NCBI GenBank assembly: GCA_003022125.1 | Contig: PXQH01000042.1 | Location: forward strand, 36,753-100,752 | DNA length: 64,000 nucleotides | Direction: 5' to 3' | DNA from: Cyanobacteria bacterium QS_8_64_29 | Lineage (GTDB): Bacteria > Cyanobacteriota > Cyanobacteriia > Cyanobacteriales > Rubidibacteraceae | In this document: piece after piece, positions 49,943 through 60,215 of the stretch | How positions within the stretch are numbered: position 1 is the stretch's first letter | How the letters are laid out: the number at the start of each line of letters is the position of its first letter | The notes under the pieces: generated by a model | Seen by the model: only the letters and a program-made list of their open reading frames with translations | Database searches by the model: none | What the model was told of the DNA's origin: nothing | Translations under genes and position numbers: made by a program

Positions 49943-50395
49943 ATGAACCAAACGCCGCTACCAACGCAAGCGCAAGCAGAGCGCCAATGGTACGTGGTCG
50001 ATGCGGCCAACCAGCGAGTGGGCCGGTTAGCCACTCAAGTCGCCGCGCTGCTGCGCGGCAAGCACGATCCCCACTTCACCCCCCATCTGGATGCCGGGGA
50101 GTTTGTCATTGTCGTCAATGCCAATAAGGTGGTGGTGACCGGCAAAAAGGCGCATCAAAAGCACTACTACCGGCATTCGCACCGGCCGGGGGGCATGAAA
50201 ACCGAAACCTTCGCGCAGCTGCAGCGGCGCATCCCCGAGCGGATCGTCGAGCAAGCCGTTAAAGGCATGCTGCCCAAAAACAAATTGGGCCGCCAGCTGG
50301 CGCGCAAGCTGTACGTTTACCCTGGCCCCCACCACCCCCATCAGGCGCAAAAGCCGCAGCCGCTATCGCTCGAGACCGACCCGGGAGGCAACTAA
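49943..50395 (+). CDS. rplM: 50S ribosomal protein L13
   Basis: 150 residues. Core [19 protein letters not shown] and [18 protein letters not shown] are diagnostic. The ATG at 49943 is preferred over a TTG at 49928. Its TAA overlaps the rpsI start (TAATG). Confidence 0.96.
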   Translation: MNQTPLPTQAQAERQWYVVDAANQRVGRLATQVAALLRGKHDPHFTPHLDAGEFVIVVNANKVVVTGKKAHQKHYYRHSHRPGGMKTETFAQLQRRIPERIVEQAVKGMLPKNKLGRQLARKLYVYPGPHHPHQAQKPQPLSLETDPGGN

Positions 50396-50802
50396 TGCCG
50401 GAGCCATCCAACCGCGTTGTTTATTGGGGCACCGGGCGTCGCAAGACCTCGGTCGCCCGCGTTCGCCTAGTGCCGGGAAGCGGCCGCGCGAGCATCAACG
50501 ATACGACGGCCGAGCAGTACTTCGATCGCGATCCGGGCCATCTGGGTGCCATCAAAGCCCCGCTCGAGACCTTGGGCCTAGAGGGCGATTACGACATCCG
50601 TGCCCGCGCCCACGGCGGTGGCAAAACCGGCCAGGCCGAAGCCGTCAAGCTGGGGGTAGCGCGAGCGCTCTGCAAGCTCGCCCCCGAAAACCGCGATCCG
50701 CTCAAGGTGGAGGGACACTTGACCCGGGATCCGCGCTCGAAAGAGCGCAAAAAGTACGGCCTGCGCAAGGCGCGCAAGTCGCCGCAGTACTCCAAGCGCT
50801 AG
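50395..50802 (+). CDS. rpsI: 30S ribosomal protein S9
   Basis: 135 residues; [17 protein letters not shown] at the start and the conserved ...[17 protein letters not shown]-terminus whose last Lys-Arg touches the P-site tRNA. Coupled to rplM by the overlapping stop and start. Confidence 0.97.
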   Translation: MPEPSNRVVYWGTGRRKTSVARVRLVPGSGRASINDTTAEQYFDRDPGHLGAIKAPLETLGLEGDYDIRARAHGGGKTGQAEAVKLGVARALCKLAPENRDPLKVEGHLTRDPRSKERKKYGLRKARKSPQYSKR

Positions 50803-50837
50803 GCTGTTCGTGCAAGCGAGTCGCGCAGACGTTAGCC

Positions 50838-51089
50838 ATGGCCAAATCCGACATTCATCCCCAGTGGTATCCCGACGCCAAGGTGATCTGTAACGGCGAA
50901 GAAGTCATGCGCGTGGGCTCCACCCAGCCCGAGATCCACGTCGATATCTGGGCGGGCAACCACCCCTTCTACACCGGGCAGCAGCGCATCATCGACACCG
51001 AAGGCCGCGTGGAGCGCTTTCGGCGCAAGTACGGCATGCTGGACGACCGGGCCGAGAGCGGCGGTGGCGACGCCAGCAACGGACAGTAG
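50838..51089 (+). CDS. rpmE: 50S ribosomal protein L31
   Basis: 83 residues, [21 protein letters not shown] at the N-terminus and [22 protein letters not shown] later. Only one of the usual zinc Cys is kept, which is normal for cyanobacterial L31. Followed 26 nt later by prfA, a conserved neighbour. Confidence 0.95.
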   Translation: MAKSDIHPQWYPDAKVICNGEEVMRVGSTQPEIHVDIWAGNHPFYTGQQRIIDTEGRVERFRRKYGMLDDRAESGGGDASNGQ

Positions 51090-51115
51090 GCCCCCCAGGC
51101 ACCGCGCGCCTTGCC

Positions 51116-52222
51116 ATGACCGAATCCTATTTGCTGGAGAAGCTGCAATCGGTCGAGGAAACCTACGACGACCTGACGCGCCGCTTGGGCGATCCCGATA
51201 TTGCCACCGATCCCCAAGAGCTACAGCGGCTCACCAAAGCGCGCTCGGCCATTGAGGAGACCGTTACCACCTACCGGCACTGGAAGCAGCTCCAGCAGGA
51301 GCTAGAGCAGGCGCGGCAAGTGTTCCAAGAAGCCAACGGCGATGCCGAGCTGCGCGAGGAAGCGCGGCGCGAGATTGGCGAGCTGGAGCAGCGCCAGAGC
51401 GAGCTGGAGCAGCAGCTCAAAATCCTGTTGCTGCCGCGCGATCCCAACGACGATAAAAACATCATGCTCGAGATCCGGGCCGGGACGGGGGGCGACGAAG
51501 CCAGCCTGTGGGTGGGCGATTTGGTGCGCATGTATGCCAGCTACGCCGAATCGCAGGGCTGGAAGGCCGAGATGGCCAGCGAGTCGCCGGGCGAGTTCGG
51601 CGGTTACAAAGAAGCGGTCTTGCAGATTCAGGGCGAGCGAGTCTATAGCAAGCTCAAGTTCGAGGCGGGGGTACATCGGGTCCAGCGCGTTCCCGCCACC
51701 GAGACGGGCGGGCGCGTGCACACCTCCACGGCAACCGTGGCGATCATGCCGGAGGCGGACGAGATTGAGGTCAACATCGACCCCAAAGACATCGAGATGA
51801 CCACCGCGCGCTCGGGCGGCGCCGGCGGCCAGAACGTCAACAAAGTCGAAACGGCAGTGGACCTGCAGCACAAGCCTACCGGCATTCGCATCTTTTGCAC
51901 CCAGGAGCGCACCCAGCTGCAGAACCGCCAGCGGGCCATGCAAATCCTTCGGGCCAAGCTCTACGAGCGCAAGCTCCAAGCGCAGCAGGAAGCCATCACC
52001 TCCATGCGGCGATCGCAGGTGGGGACGGGCGAGCGCTCGGAGAAAATCCGCACCTACAACTACAAAGAAAACCGCGTTACGGACCACCGCTTGGGGAAAA
52101 ACTTCAACCTCGATGCCGTGCTGAAAGGCGAGCTGGAAGGCCCTATCGAAGCGTGCATTGCCCAAGACCAGCAGGAACGCCTGGCCGAGCTGGCAACCGC
52201 CCAACCCAGCGAGGCTGGGTAA
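51116..52222 (+). CDS. prfA: peptide chain release factor 1
   Basis: 368 residues. The GGQ motif ([17 protein letters not shown]) lies near residue 238 and the codon-recognition PAT tripeptide near 197, so it reads UAA and UAG. The long N-terminal coiled helix region is rich in Glu/Gln/Arg. Confidence 0.96.
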   Translation: MTESYLLEKLQSVEETYDDLTRRLGDPDIATDPQELQRLTKARSAIEETVTTYRHWKQLQQELEQARQVFQEANGDAELREEARREIGELEQRQSELEQQLKILLLPRDPNDDKNIMLEIRAGTGGDEASLWVGDLVRMYASYAESQGWKAEMASESPGEFGGYKEAVLQIQGERVYSKLKFEAGVHRVQRVPATETGGRVHTSTATVAIMPEADEIEVNIDPKDIEMTTARSGGAGGQNVNKVETAVDLQHKPTGIRIFCTQERTQLQNRQRAMQILRAKLYERKLQAQQEAITSMRRSQVGTGERSEKIRTYNYKENRVTDHRLGKNFNLDAVLKGELEGPIEACIAQDQQERLAELATAQPSEAG

Positions 52223-52369
52223 CGAGCGCCGCGCCTGCCGTCGACGGCCGCCGGCGTTCGTGCTAGTGTGGCCGCCATTGGCAGCTGCAGCCGGGAACGC
52301 AGCGAGCCCGCCGGCGGTCTTGCGCTAGAGCAGGCCCCCAACCGAACCGAACGACGCGCGAGGACGGTC

Positions 52370-53965
52370 ATGACGCAAGCGCCAGCAGCTCCAGTCGTAC
52401 TGATCGTGCTGGATGGCTGGGGGAGTCGCGCCGAAACGGCGGGCAACGCCATTGCCGCTGCCCGCACCCCCATCATGGACAGCTTGCAAGCGGCCTACCC
52501 GCACACCGAGATTCAAGCAGCCGGGCAAGATGTGGGCTTACCCAAGGGGCAGATGGGCAACTCCGAGGTGGGGCACCTCAACCTGGGCGCAGGGCGGATC
52601 GTGCCTCAGGAGCTGGTCCGCATCAGCCAAGCCGTTGCCGATCGCTCGCTGGAGCGCAACGCCGAACTCGTCCAGGTCTGCCAGGAGGTGCGCCGCAGCG
52701 GCGGCAAGCTGCACCTGCTGGGCTTGTGCTCGGAAGGGGGGGTTCACGCGCACCTGCAACACCTCTACGGCCTGCTGGCGCTCGCCCGCGCCCAAGGGGT
52801 GCCGCAAACCTGCATCCACGCCTTCACCGACGGCCGCGATGCCGAGCCCACCCGGGGTATTGAAGATATTGCAGCCATTCAAGCCCAAACCGAGCGCCTG
52901 GGCGTAGGCCGTTTGGTCACGCTGAGCGGCCGCTACTACGCCATGGACCGCGACCGCCGCTGGGACCGGATCCGCCAGGCGTACGAGGTCTTAACGCAAG
53001 ACGAGCCCAACGCCCACCGCTCGGCGAGCGCGACCCTACAGGCGTGCTACGAGCGCGGCATCACTGACGAGTTCATTCCGCCCACCCGCCTGGCGCCGGG
53101 CGCCATCGAGCCTGGGGAGGGCGCAATCGCCTTCAACTTTCGGCCCGATCGGGCCCGCCAATTGGTCTCGGCCCTGATCGATCCCGGTTTTGACGGGTTT
53201 GCGCGCGAGCCCATCCAGCCGCTGAGCTTTGCCACCCTGACCCAATACGACCCCGAGCTGCCCGCTCGGGTGGCGTTCAAACCTCAAACTTTGGACGATC
53301 TGCTGGGGGAGGCGATCACCCGGCAAGGATGGCGCCAGTTTCGGGCCGCCGAGACCGAAAAGTATCCCCACGTTACCTACTTTTTTAACGGCGGTACCGA
53401 ACCGCCGCTAGCGGGCGAGGATCGCGAGCTCGTGGCCAGCCCGGCGGTGGCAACCTACGACGGTGCGCCTGCCATGTCGGCCCAGGCCGTCACCAATAGG
53501 GCCAACGCCGCGATCGCAAGCGGCCGCTATGCCTTTGCTGCCATCAACTACGCCAATCCCGACATGGTCGCCCATACGGGCGACATGGAAGCCACGGTTG
53601 CAGCGGTGGAGACCGTTGATCGCTGCTTGGGCCAGCTCCTGGAGGGCATCGGCCGCGTCGGCGGCACGGCCATTGTCACTGCCGATCACGGCAATGCCGA
53701 ATGCCTGTGGGACGAGCGCGGGAACTCGCGGACCGCTCATACCAGCAATCCCGTACCGCTAATTGTGGTCGAGGGCGAGCGGGCCAAGGTGCCCGGGTAC
53801 GGTACCGCGCTCAAGCTGCGCTCGGACGGGCGGCTGGCCGACGTTGCGCCCACCATTCTAGACATCCTACAATTGCCGCAACCGTCGGCCATGACGGGCC
53901 ACTCCCTGCTGGAAGCGGCCGACTACGAAGTCCGCAGCAACCGGACGCCGGTCCGGGTTACCTGA
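52370..53965 (+). CDS. gpmI: 2,3-bisphosphoglycerate-independent phosphoglycerate mutase
   Basis: 531 residues of the alkaline phosphatase superfamily. The start VLIVLDGWGSR holds the first metal Asp, and the catalytic Ser is in KGQMGNSEVGHLNLGAG near residue 64; the C-terminal ADHGNAE segment supplies further metal ligands. It interconverts 3- and 2-phosphoglycerate in glycolysis. The ATG at 52370 is chosen; upstream sequence is not protein-like. secG follows after 44 nt. Confidence 0.95.
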   Translation: MTQAPAAPVVLIVLDGWGSRAETAGNAIAAARTPIMDSLQAAYPHTEIQAAGQDVGLPKGQMGNSEVGHLNLGAGRIVPQELVRISQAVADRSLERNAELVQVCQEVRRSGGKLHLLGLCSEGGVHAHLQHLYGLLALARAQGVPQTCIHAFTDGRDAEPTRGIEDIAAIQAQTERLGVGRLVTLSGRYYAMDRDRRWDRIRQAYEVLTQDEPNAHRSASATLQACYERGITDEFIPPTRLAPGAIEPGEGAIAFNFRPDRARQLVSALIDPGFDGFAREPIQPLSFATLTQYDPELPARVAFKPQTLDDLLGEAITRQGWRQFRAAETEKYPHVTYFFNGGTEPPLAGEDRELVASPAVATYDGAPAMSAQAVTNRANAAIASGRYAFAAINYANPDMVAHTGDMEATVAAVETVDRCLGQLLEGIGRVGGTAIVTADHGNAECLWDERGNSRTAHTSNPVPLIVVEGERAKVPGYGTALKLRSDGRLADVAPTILDILQLPQPSAMTGHSLLEAADYEVRSNRTPVRVT

Positions 53966-54009
53966 GCGGCTGCAACGGCCGGCGAATTGCCCTAGAGAGA
54001 ACCCGCGCG

Positions 54010-54240
54010 ATGACTGTTGCCCAGATTGCCGAGATCGCTTGGGTCGCGTTGGCTGCCTTGCTAATTGCCATTGTGCTGCTGCACAGCCCTAAAGGGGACG
54101 GCCTGGGCGGCATTGGCGGCCAGGGCCAGCTGTTTACCAGCACCAAGAGCGCTGAGAAGGGCCTGAACCGCATCACTTGGGGCATTGCCATCGCGTTTTT
54201 GGGGCTAACCATTGCCCAGAGCGCCGGCTGGTTGGGCTGA
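54010..54240 (+). CDS. secG: preprotein translocase subunit SecG
   Basis: 76 residues with two hydrophobic spans (about 5-24 and 54-72) and the conserved loop LLHSPKGDGLGGIGGQGQLFTS. It is the third core subunit of the Sec channel. Its TGA overlaps the ATG of the metalloprotease gene (TGATG at 54238-54242). gpmI-secG is a frequent cyanobacterial pair. Confidence 0.93.
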   Translation: MTVAQIAEIAWVALAALLIAIVLLHSPKGDGLGGIGGQGQLFTSTKSAEKGLNRITWGIAIAFLGLTIAQSAGWLG

Positions 54241-55010
54241 TGCCGGCGGCCCCACCCGGTGGGGGACAGCCACTGGCTGGCTTGTTGGGGAGTGCCCTCA
54301 TCGCAGCGGCCGCGCCGCTGGCCCCTACCCTGGCAGCGCCGCCCGAGCCGCCGGCTGCCCTGCCCCAGCCCCGAGCGCATCCCGTGCCGCAGCAGCTGAA
54401 GCGGCAGTTTGCCCCCCAAGCCGCGGGGAACTATTTGGACCGCATCGAGCCCACGCGCGTGGGCTATCTCGTGTGGTCCCAGCTTCCGGTTCGCATCAGC
54501 CTTGCCCATCCCCCCGAAGCTCGAGCGAGTTCGGCCCGCCAGCGCCGCTTCCAGCGTTGGCAGGCTGCGGTGCGCCAAGCCATTGCCGACTGGGACCAGT
54601 ACTTGCCGCTCTCGGTGGTAGCCTCGCCCGAGCGCGCCGACATCCGCATTGCGCGATCGCAACCGCCGCGTCAAAGCAGCGGCCAGAGGGCCCGCGCGCG
54701 GGCTGGCCGGACGCGCTACACCATTGAGGTCTGCTGCCGCGCGCAAGGCCCGCCGCGACTGCACCCCCAAGGGCAAATCGCGCTAGCGCCCGGCCAAAGC
54801 CGGCGCAATACGCTGTCATCGGCCCGCCACGAACTGGGCCACGCGCTCGGCCTCTGGGGGCACAGCCGCCAGTCCGGCGATGTCATGTACGGCGCGCACA
54901 CGGGCAGCCCCACCTCCATCTCGCAACGGGATGCCAACACGCTCTACCGCCTCTACCGGCAACCGACGCGCTTGGGATGGCCGCTCCAACTCCAGCGCGC
55001 TCGGCACTAG
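54240..55010 (+). CDS. exported matrixin-like zinc metalloprotease
   Basis: 256 residues. A hydrophobic segment (about 12-32, LAGLLGSALIAAAAPLAPTL) ending in Ala residues looks like a signal peptide, then a Pro-rich linker and a catalytic domain with the zinc motif HELGHALGLWGHS near 197 and a Met-turn (DVMYG) about 12 residues later, which defines metzincins. It probably acts in the periplasm or outside the cell; the substrate is unknown. It is translationally coupled to secG. Confidence 0.82.
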   Translation: MPAAPPGGGQPLAGLLGSALIAAAAPLAPTLAAPPEPPAALPQPRAHPVPQQLKRQFAPQAAGNYLDRIEPTRVGYLVWSQLPVRISLAHPPEARASSARQRRFQRWQAAVRQAIADWDQYLPLSVVASPERADIRIARSQPPRQSSGQRARARAGRTRYTIEVCCRAQGPPRLHPQGQIALAPGQSRRNTLSSARHELGHALGLWGHSRQSGDVMYGAHTGSPTSISQRDANTLYRLYRQPTRLGWPLQLQRARH

Positions 55011-55030
55011 CCCCGCCGAGGCAGAACGCC

Positions 55031-56182
55031 TCAAACGCGGCTCTCCAGCCGGGCTCGCTTCGCCTCCACGACTTGGGTGTAGAGCCGCTCCAGCTGGGTA
55101 ATGTTTTGGCTGAGCGTGTAGCGCTCCAAAACGCGCTGCCGGCCTTTGTCGCCCAGCAAGTTGGTCAGCTCGGGATGCTCGCGGCAGGCTGGCAGCAGGG
55201 CCTTGAGCTGGGCCATGACGCGCTGGGTGCTGAGGATGATGCCGGCGCCTTCTTCCAGGACTTCGCCATCAGCCCCCGCATCGGTGGCCAGGCAGGCGAC
55301 CCCGCAGGACATGGCCTCCAGCAGCGACAGCGACAGGCCCTCAACCAGCGAGGGCAAAACGAAGGCATCGGCCGCCTGCAGGATCTCGATGCGGCGCTGC
55401 TCCTCCGCGATCGAGCCCAGCCAAATCACGCCTTGCTCGGGGCCGTAAAAGGACTGCAACGAGGAGGCCAGCGGGCCGTCCCCCACTAGGGCCAGCTTGC
55501 TGCCCTCTGCAGCCATCTCGCACTGCTTCCAGGCGCGCAGCAGGGCCTCAACGTTTTTCTCGGCTGAGATGCGCCCCTGATAGACGAACAACCGCTGCGC
55601 CTGCAGCTCCGTTTTGGCCCCGGAGCGACCGGGACAGTACTTATCAACTTCAACGCCATTGGGAATGACGGCTAGTTTCCCAGCGGGCACGCCCAAGCGC
55701 TCCAGCAGGTCCCGCTGCAGGCGCGAGAACACGATCACCCCATCGTAATGGGCCAAAAACGGGGCATAGAGTTGGTAGGTCAGCAGTTGCGTGCTGGATT
55801 TGAGGTTGCGGATCTTGTTGTCAAAGGGCGAGTGGAAGGTCGCGACCAGCGGAATGTTGAGCGACTGGCAGATCTCGGGCAGGCGAAAGTCGAGCGGCGA
55901 GAGCGTTAGCGAGGCATGAACCAAGTCGGGCTGCAAGCGCTGCAGCGCTTGCGCCAGGATTTTGCTCGATCGCGGGGTGGGGATGGTAAACGCCTGCGAT
56001 TTGTAAAGAAACGGCAGCGCAACTTCCGGGCAGTCGGGCCAGTGCTCCGAGCGCGAGGCTTGTTGGGCAAAGTGCAGGAAGCTGACGCGGTAGCCGCGCT
56101 CGAGCAATGCATTGGTGATCTTGCGGTTGTAGGTGACATTGCCGCAAAAGGGCGACTTTTTTCCCAGCCAAGCAACATGCAT
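55031..56182 (-). CDS. glycosyltransferase family 4 protein
   Basis: 383 residues with GT-B architecture: an N-terminal Rossmann-like half (MHVAWLGKKSPFCGNVTYNR) and a C-terminal nucleotide-sugar-binding half with FVYQGRISAEKNVEALL, then LPSLVEGLSLSLLEAMSCG containing the E-x7-E motif. It should transfer a sugar to a lipid or polysaccharide precursor; donor and acceptor are unknown. It converges on the metalloprotease gene with 20 nt between. Confidence 0.85.
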   Translation of the reverse strand: MHVAWLGKKSPFCGNVTYNRKITNALLERGYRVSFLHFAQQASRSEHWPDCPEVALPFLYKSQAFTIPTPRSSKILAQALQRLQPDLVHASLTLSPLDFRLPEICQSLNIPLVATFHSPFDNKIRNLKSSTQLLTYQLYAPFLAHYDGVIVFSRLQRDLLERLGVPAGKLAVIPNGVEVDKYCPGRSGAKTELQAQRLFVYQGRISAEKNVEALLRAWKQCEMAAEGSKLALVGDGPLASSLQSFYGPEQGVIWLGSIAEEQRRIEILQAADAFVLPSLVEGLSLSLLEAMSCGVACLATDAGADGEVLEEGAGIILSTQRVMAQLKALLPACREHPELTNLLGDKGRQRVLERYTLSQNITQLERLYTQVVEAKRARLESRV

Positions 56183-56269
56183 GCGACGGCGCTGACGCAA
56201 CGGTCAGGGTAACGCGCTACAGCGCAGGACCAGACGCTAGCCCTGGCTGGCTAGCTGGCTGGTAGCTTA

Positions 56270-57715
56270 TCAGTTCGCTCGGTCCCTACCGTTAGGTTCC
56301 GCGGCAGTCGCTGCTTCTGCAACAGAACTATACCAACTCAAGCCCCCGCCTGCGATGGCAATGGCTGCCAAGCTCAGCAAGACGGCCTGCAAGCCCCAGA
56401 CGGCTTCCGCAACGCCGGCCACGGCCAGGGGCAAGCTGAGGGCAATGTTAACGGCGTTGTTTTGCAGGCCGAAGACTTTGCCGCGCATGGCTTCTGGCGT
56501 TTCGGCCTGAATGGTGGTTTGCATGGGAATGCCCACAAAGGCCGCAAACAAGCCCAGCAAGGTGGTTGCGGCCAGGGCGGCCTCAAGCTGCTGGGTGGCA
56601 GCCGCCAGCCCCAGTAGCGAGCCGGCAACGCCCACCGAGCCCACGGCGCTGAGCGCGTGGCGCGGGAAGCGCTGCCCCCACCGGCCGACAATGACGGCAC
56701 CTCCTGCCATTCCCAGGCCGCCGGCTGCCAGCACAAAGCCAAACTGCGATGCCTTCAACTGCGGGAGCTGCTCGGCCAGACTGACGGCCAAAACTGCCAA
56801 AGCGGCAAAAATGCAAAACAGCACCACCAGCTGAATCATGGCGTTGCGCACCCGGGCATTGCTGCCCAGGTAGCGGACGCCTTCCCAGATATCGCTCAAC
56901 ACCTGCGAGTGCGCTCCAACCGTTGCTGCCGCGCGCTCCTCGGTTTTGAGCAACAGCAACAGCACCCCCGCCAGCGCGTAGGCGCCGCCCACGACGAGCT
57001 CTTTGACGAACTCCCAGTTCAGGCCCAACAGGGTCGCCAAGCGCTCGGTTAGGGCCAGCAACGGCTCGCCCACGGCAAAGCCCACGATCAGCGAGGCCAT
57101 CATGGTGGTGGTGTAGAGCGAGTTCGCCGGTAGCAAGTGCTGGCGCTCTACCAACAGCGGGATGGCGGTCTGCTCGGCAGGCGCAAAGAATTGCGTCAGG
57201 GTCGACACGGCAAAGGTCACCGCCAGCAGCAGCCAGAACCCAGCGGGCCAACCCAACCACGGCGCCCCATCTTGCAGCAGCCACAGCCCCAGCGGAATGG
57301 CCATGACCAATCCACCGCGCAGCAGGTTGGTGGCGACCAAAACCCCCTTTTTCGACCAGCGATCGACGTAGACGCCCGCCAGCGACCCGAACAAAACCGC
57401 CGGAATGGTAAAGGCGATCATGACCGCCGAAACCCAGCTGCCAATCCTGTCTTCCGGTTGCTGAAAGTGGCTGGTAATGAGGGCGACAGCCAAAACCAAA
57501 TAGACCTTGTCGGCGAGCTGGGAAAAGACTTGACCCAGCCACAGGATCAAAAAGCGCGTGTTTTTCAGTACCGGCAGGAAGCCACCGCCGGCGGTCGGCA
57601 GGGTAGGCGTTGTCTCCTCAGCCAGCGTGTTGGCCGGATCGCCAACGCCCTCGGTCTCGGCTAGCGAGTTGGCTGCCGTATTGGGATCGGTTTGCTGGGT
57701 GGGGGAAGTAGCCAT
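56270..57715 (-). CDS. MFS transporter
   Basis: 481 residues. A hydrophilic 45-residue N-terminus rich in Thr/Glu/Pro precedes about twelve membrane spans; the MFS loop 2-3 signature reads GVYVDRWSKKGVLVATNLLRGG, near residue 115. It resembles the cyanobacterial drug/metal-efflux-like MFS_3 group; the substrate is unknown. The ATG at 57715 is used; the frame is open to 57880. It starts 19 nt after the recO stop, so the two may be co-transcribed. Confidence 0.85.
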   Translation of the reverse strand: MATSPTQQTDPNTAANSLAETEGVGDPANTLAEETTPTLPTAGGGFLPVLKNTRFLILWLGQVFSQLADKVYLVLAVALITSHFQQPEDRIGSWVSAVMIAFTIPAVLFGSLAGVYVDRWSKKGVLVATNLLRGGLVMAIPLGLWLLQDGAPWLGWPAGFWLLLAVTFAVSTLTQFFAPAEQTAIPLLVERQHLLPANSLYTTTMMASLIVGFAVGEPLLALTERLATLLGLNWEFVKELVVGGAYALAGVLLLLLKTEERAAATVGAHSQVLSDIWEGVRYLGSNARVRNAMIQLVVLFCIFAALAVLAVSLAEQLPQLKASQFGFVLAAGGLGMAGGAVIVGRWGQRFPRHALSAVGSVGVAGSLLGLAAATQQLEAALAATTLLGLFAAFVGIPMQTTIQAETPEAMRGKVFGLQNNAVNIALSLPLAVAGVAEAVWGLQAVLLSLAAIAIAGGGLSWYSSVAEAATAAEPNGRDRAN

Positions 57716-57734
57716 GATTGAGCTGCGTCCGACG

Positions 57735-58592
57735 CTAAGCCTGCGGTTGGGGCGAGCGCGCTGCGGGGGTTGCCAGCAGCGTCTCCAGGAGAGTCGCCGA
57801 GCGGATGGAACGGCCCAGGTGGGTTTGGGTATAGGCGCGCAGCAATCGCTCCAACTGCGACCAGCTCGCTTCGCGATCACCAGCCGTTAGCGATGCCCCC
57901 GCCAAGCGCTGCAACCGTGCCACCTCTTCGGCCCCTAGGTAAGCATCAACCTGGGGAACAGGGGGCGCAGCCACCCCGGACTGGGGTTCGGCGGCTGTAC
58001 CGGACCCGTCCGCTGCCAGGCAGACCAATCCCCCCGCATCAATGCTGAACCCGACCTGCCAATCAGCATCGCCCGGATCGACCGTAATGGGAACCTGGCG
58101 CCAACAGCATGCCTGCACCTGCGGAGCAACGCCAGCCGCAGCCAGCAAGTGAAACGTTCCTTGGACCAAATGCGGCAGCAGTGCGGTACTCAAAGCAGCC
58201 TCCGCCATCGAGAGGCGCTCGATGCGGCGCAAGTGCTCGTTGAGCAGTTCGTAGAGCTCGCTTTGGGGCTGCTCGCTCAACCCCAGCTGGAGCACGATTT
58301 CGGCTAAGTACTGACCGGCCGCCAGCTTGCCCAAACTGCCGCTCAGGCCGGGATATGTTGCCATCGTCTCGGCTTGGGCGATTTTATCCAGCGATCGCCC
58401 GCGCACGAGCAAAAGTCGGTTAACGGCAAACGCTTCGCTGCGCCCGCTCAGGCTGGCGTTGTGCTTGCGCGCTCCCGGGGCAACGGCCCGGACCAGGCCG
58501 TACTCGGGCGTCAGCACGGTCACCAAGCGATCCGCCTCAGCCAGCGGCATGCTTTTGAGGTTGATGCCGGTGGCTTTATAAGTCCGGGTCAT
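57735..58592 (-). CDS. recO: DNA repair protein RecO
   Basis: 285 residues: N-terminal OB fold (TYKATGINLKSMPLAEADRLVTVLTPEYGLVRAVAPGAR), then a helical region and a C-terminal zinc-binding-like part. It works with RecR/RecF to load RecA on SSB-coated DNA. It lies 15 nt after the deoC stop on the same strand (deoC-recO pairing is frequent in cyanobacteria). Confidence 0.92.
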   Translation of the reverse strand: MTRTYKATGINLKSMPLAEADRLVTVLTPEYGLVRAVAPGARKHNASLSGRSEAFAVNRLLLVRGRSLDKIAQAETMATYPGLSGSLGKLAAGQYLAEIVLQLGLSEQPQSELYELLNEHLRRIERLSMAEAALSTALLPHLVQGTFHLLAAAGVAPQVQACCWRQVPITVDPGDADWQVGFSIDAGGLVCLAADGSGTAAEPQSGVAAPPVPQVDAYLGAEEVARLQRLAGASLTAGDREASWSQLERLLRAYTQTHLGRSIRSATLLETLLATPAARSPQPQA

Positions 58593-58607
58593 GACAGGGG
58601 CTCAGTG

Positions 58608-59288
58608 CTAGCGGACCGACTCCAAGGTATCGCGCTGCTGCAGCAGCTTGGGGCCGCGCGAGGTCCCCAATCGCGTCGCGCCTGCTTCAATCAAGGCTTC
58701 CGCTTGGGCAGTGGTCCGAATGCCGCCCGCTGCTTTAATGCCCAAATGCTCCCGCGTGGCTTCGCGCAGCGCCTTGACATCGGCGACGGTAGCCCCGCCG
58801 AACCAACCCGTATTGGTTTTGACAAAGGCCGCCCCGGCATCCATGGCGATCTCGGCAGCAAGCCGCTTCTCCTCGTCGGTTAGCAAGCCGGCCTCCACGA
58901 TCGCTTTGAGGGGTTGGCCGGTTTCGTGGACGAGCTGGGCAACTTCGTTATAGACAGCGTCCGTATTGCCGGCTCGAATAGCGCTGAAGTTGAGGGCAAC
59001 ATCCAGCTCGCTTGCGCCGTGCTCCACTGCCTGTTGTGCTTCGTACAGCTTGGTGGCAGTGGGAGTGGTCCCGGTGGGAAAGCCAATGACCGTGCAGATG
59101 CGAATGGCTTTGCCCTGCAGCAGCTCCCGAGCGCGCGCCACGGCAGCCGGATAAATGCAAACGGCAGGAAAGTGGAAGCGGTCGGCTTCGCGGCAGCACT
59201 GCGCCAGTTGCTCGTCGGTGCCGACCGGATCGAGCATGGTGTGGTCGATGTAGGGCGCTAGGTCAATGCCGGCACTGGTGGCAGCCAT
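58608..59288 (-). CDS. deoC: deoxyribose-phosphate aldolase
   Basis: 226 residues, TIM barrel. The Schiff-base Lys is in [11 protein letters not shown] near 156, and [10 protein letters not shown] near 185 is the second conserved Lys region. It cleaves 2-deoxyribose 5-phosphate to acetaldehyde and glyceraldehyde 3-phosphate. Divergent from lipB across 135 nt. Confidence 0.94.
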   Translation of the reverse strand: MAATSAGIDLAPYIDHTMLDPVGTDEQLAQCCREADRFHFPAVCIYPAAVARARELLQGKAIRICTVIGFPTGTTPTATKLYEAQQAVEHGASELDVALNFSAIRAGNTDAVYNEVAQLVHETGQPLKAIVEAGLLTDEEKRLAAEIAMDAGAAFVKTNTGWFGGATVADVKALREATREHLGIKAAGGIRTTAQAEALIEAGATRLGTSRGPKLLQQRDTLESVR

Positions 59289-59423
59289 GGGGCGCTCTGA
59301 TGGGGACTGCCCTAGTTATATCAAAATGTTAAGGGGGTGCCGGCCCTTGCTGGTGCCCGGGGCGCTTGCCCACCGCGCGATCGCGCTAGCCTGCTGGCTG
59401 GCCCCACAAGGCAACAAGCGGCC

Positions 59424-60131
59424 ATGGCAGCACCTTCCCGGCGCCGTTGCTGGCTGGATGAATACGGCCTCGTTCCCTACCAGCAAGCGCGGGCGTGGCA
59501 GCACTCGCTGGTGGCGCACCGTGTCCGCAACCCCGAACTTGCCGATCGCTTGCTGCTGCTGGAGCACCCGCCGGTCTACACCTTGGGCAAAAATGCCAGC
59601 TTGGCCTTTTGCCGCTTTGACCCGGCAACGAGCGATGTTCCGCTCTACCGCGTCGAGCGCGGCGGCGAGATCACCTATCACTGCCCGGGGCAGATTGTGG
59701 GCTATCCCATCCTCAATTTGCGCTACCACCAGCCGGATTTGCACTGGTACCTGCGGCAGCTAGAACAAGCCCTCATCCAGACCCTGCAAGCTTGGGGCTT
59801 GCGTGGCGAGCGGCGCCCAGGCTTGACTGGCGTTTGGCTCCATGGCGTCAAGGTGGCCTCAGTAGGCATAAAAGTCCGCCACTGGATCGCCATGCACGGC
59901 TTTGCGCTCAATGTCTGCCCTCAGCTACAAGGCTTCGAGCGCATCGTGCCCTGCGGCATTGCCGACTGCCCGGTGGGGAGCCTGGCGCAATTTGTGCCCA
60001 GCATTAACTGCCGGCAGGTGCGCCGCGAGCTGGCAGCCGCCTTTGCGCAAACGTTTGTCCTGGAGCTGGTTCCGGCCGAGCGGCAGGGAGAGGCTATCCC
60101 GGCAAGCGTGCCCAGCCAATCGAGCGCGTAG
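59424..60131 (+). CDS. lipB: lipoyl(octanoyl) transferase
   Basis: 235 residues. LipB signature [20 protein letters not shown] near 75-95, the catalytic Lys in [11 protein letters not shown] near 152, and the acyl-accepting Cys in IVPCGI near 175. It moves octanoate from ACP to lipoyl domains. The ATG at 59424 is preferred over 59337. The separate lipoate-ligase-like gene at 24.1 kb suggests two octanoate/lipoate attachment activities. Confidence 0.94.
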   Translation: MAAPSRRRCWLDEYGLVPYQQARAWQHSLVAHRVRNPELADRLLLLEHPPVYTLGKNASLAFCRFDPATSDVPLYRVERGGEITYHCPGQIVGYPILNLRYHQPDLHWYLRQLEQALIQTLQAWGLRGERRPGLTGVWLHGVKVASVGIKVRHWIAMHGFALNVCPQLQGFERIVPCGIADCPVGSLAQFVPSINCRQVRRELAAAFAQTFVLELVPAERQGEAIPASVPSQSSA

Positions 60132-60215
60132 CGCGGCGCGGCGGACTATCGACGGCCTAGAAGGACGCTACTGGGATCGCTTTAACACGCACTTTTGGTG
60201 CCAACCCAGCTAAGA

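Noticed and set aside
59902..60213. 103-codon frame overlapping the end of lipB, ending RYWDRFNTHFWCQPS
   Set aside because: Most of it is lipB in another frame; only the last 20 residues lie outside and show no match that I recognise.
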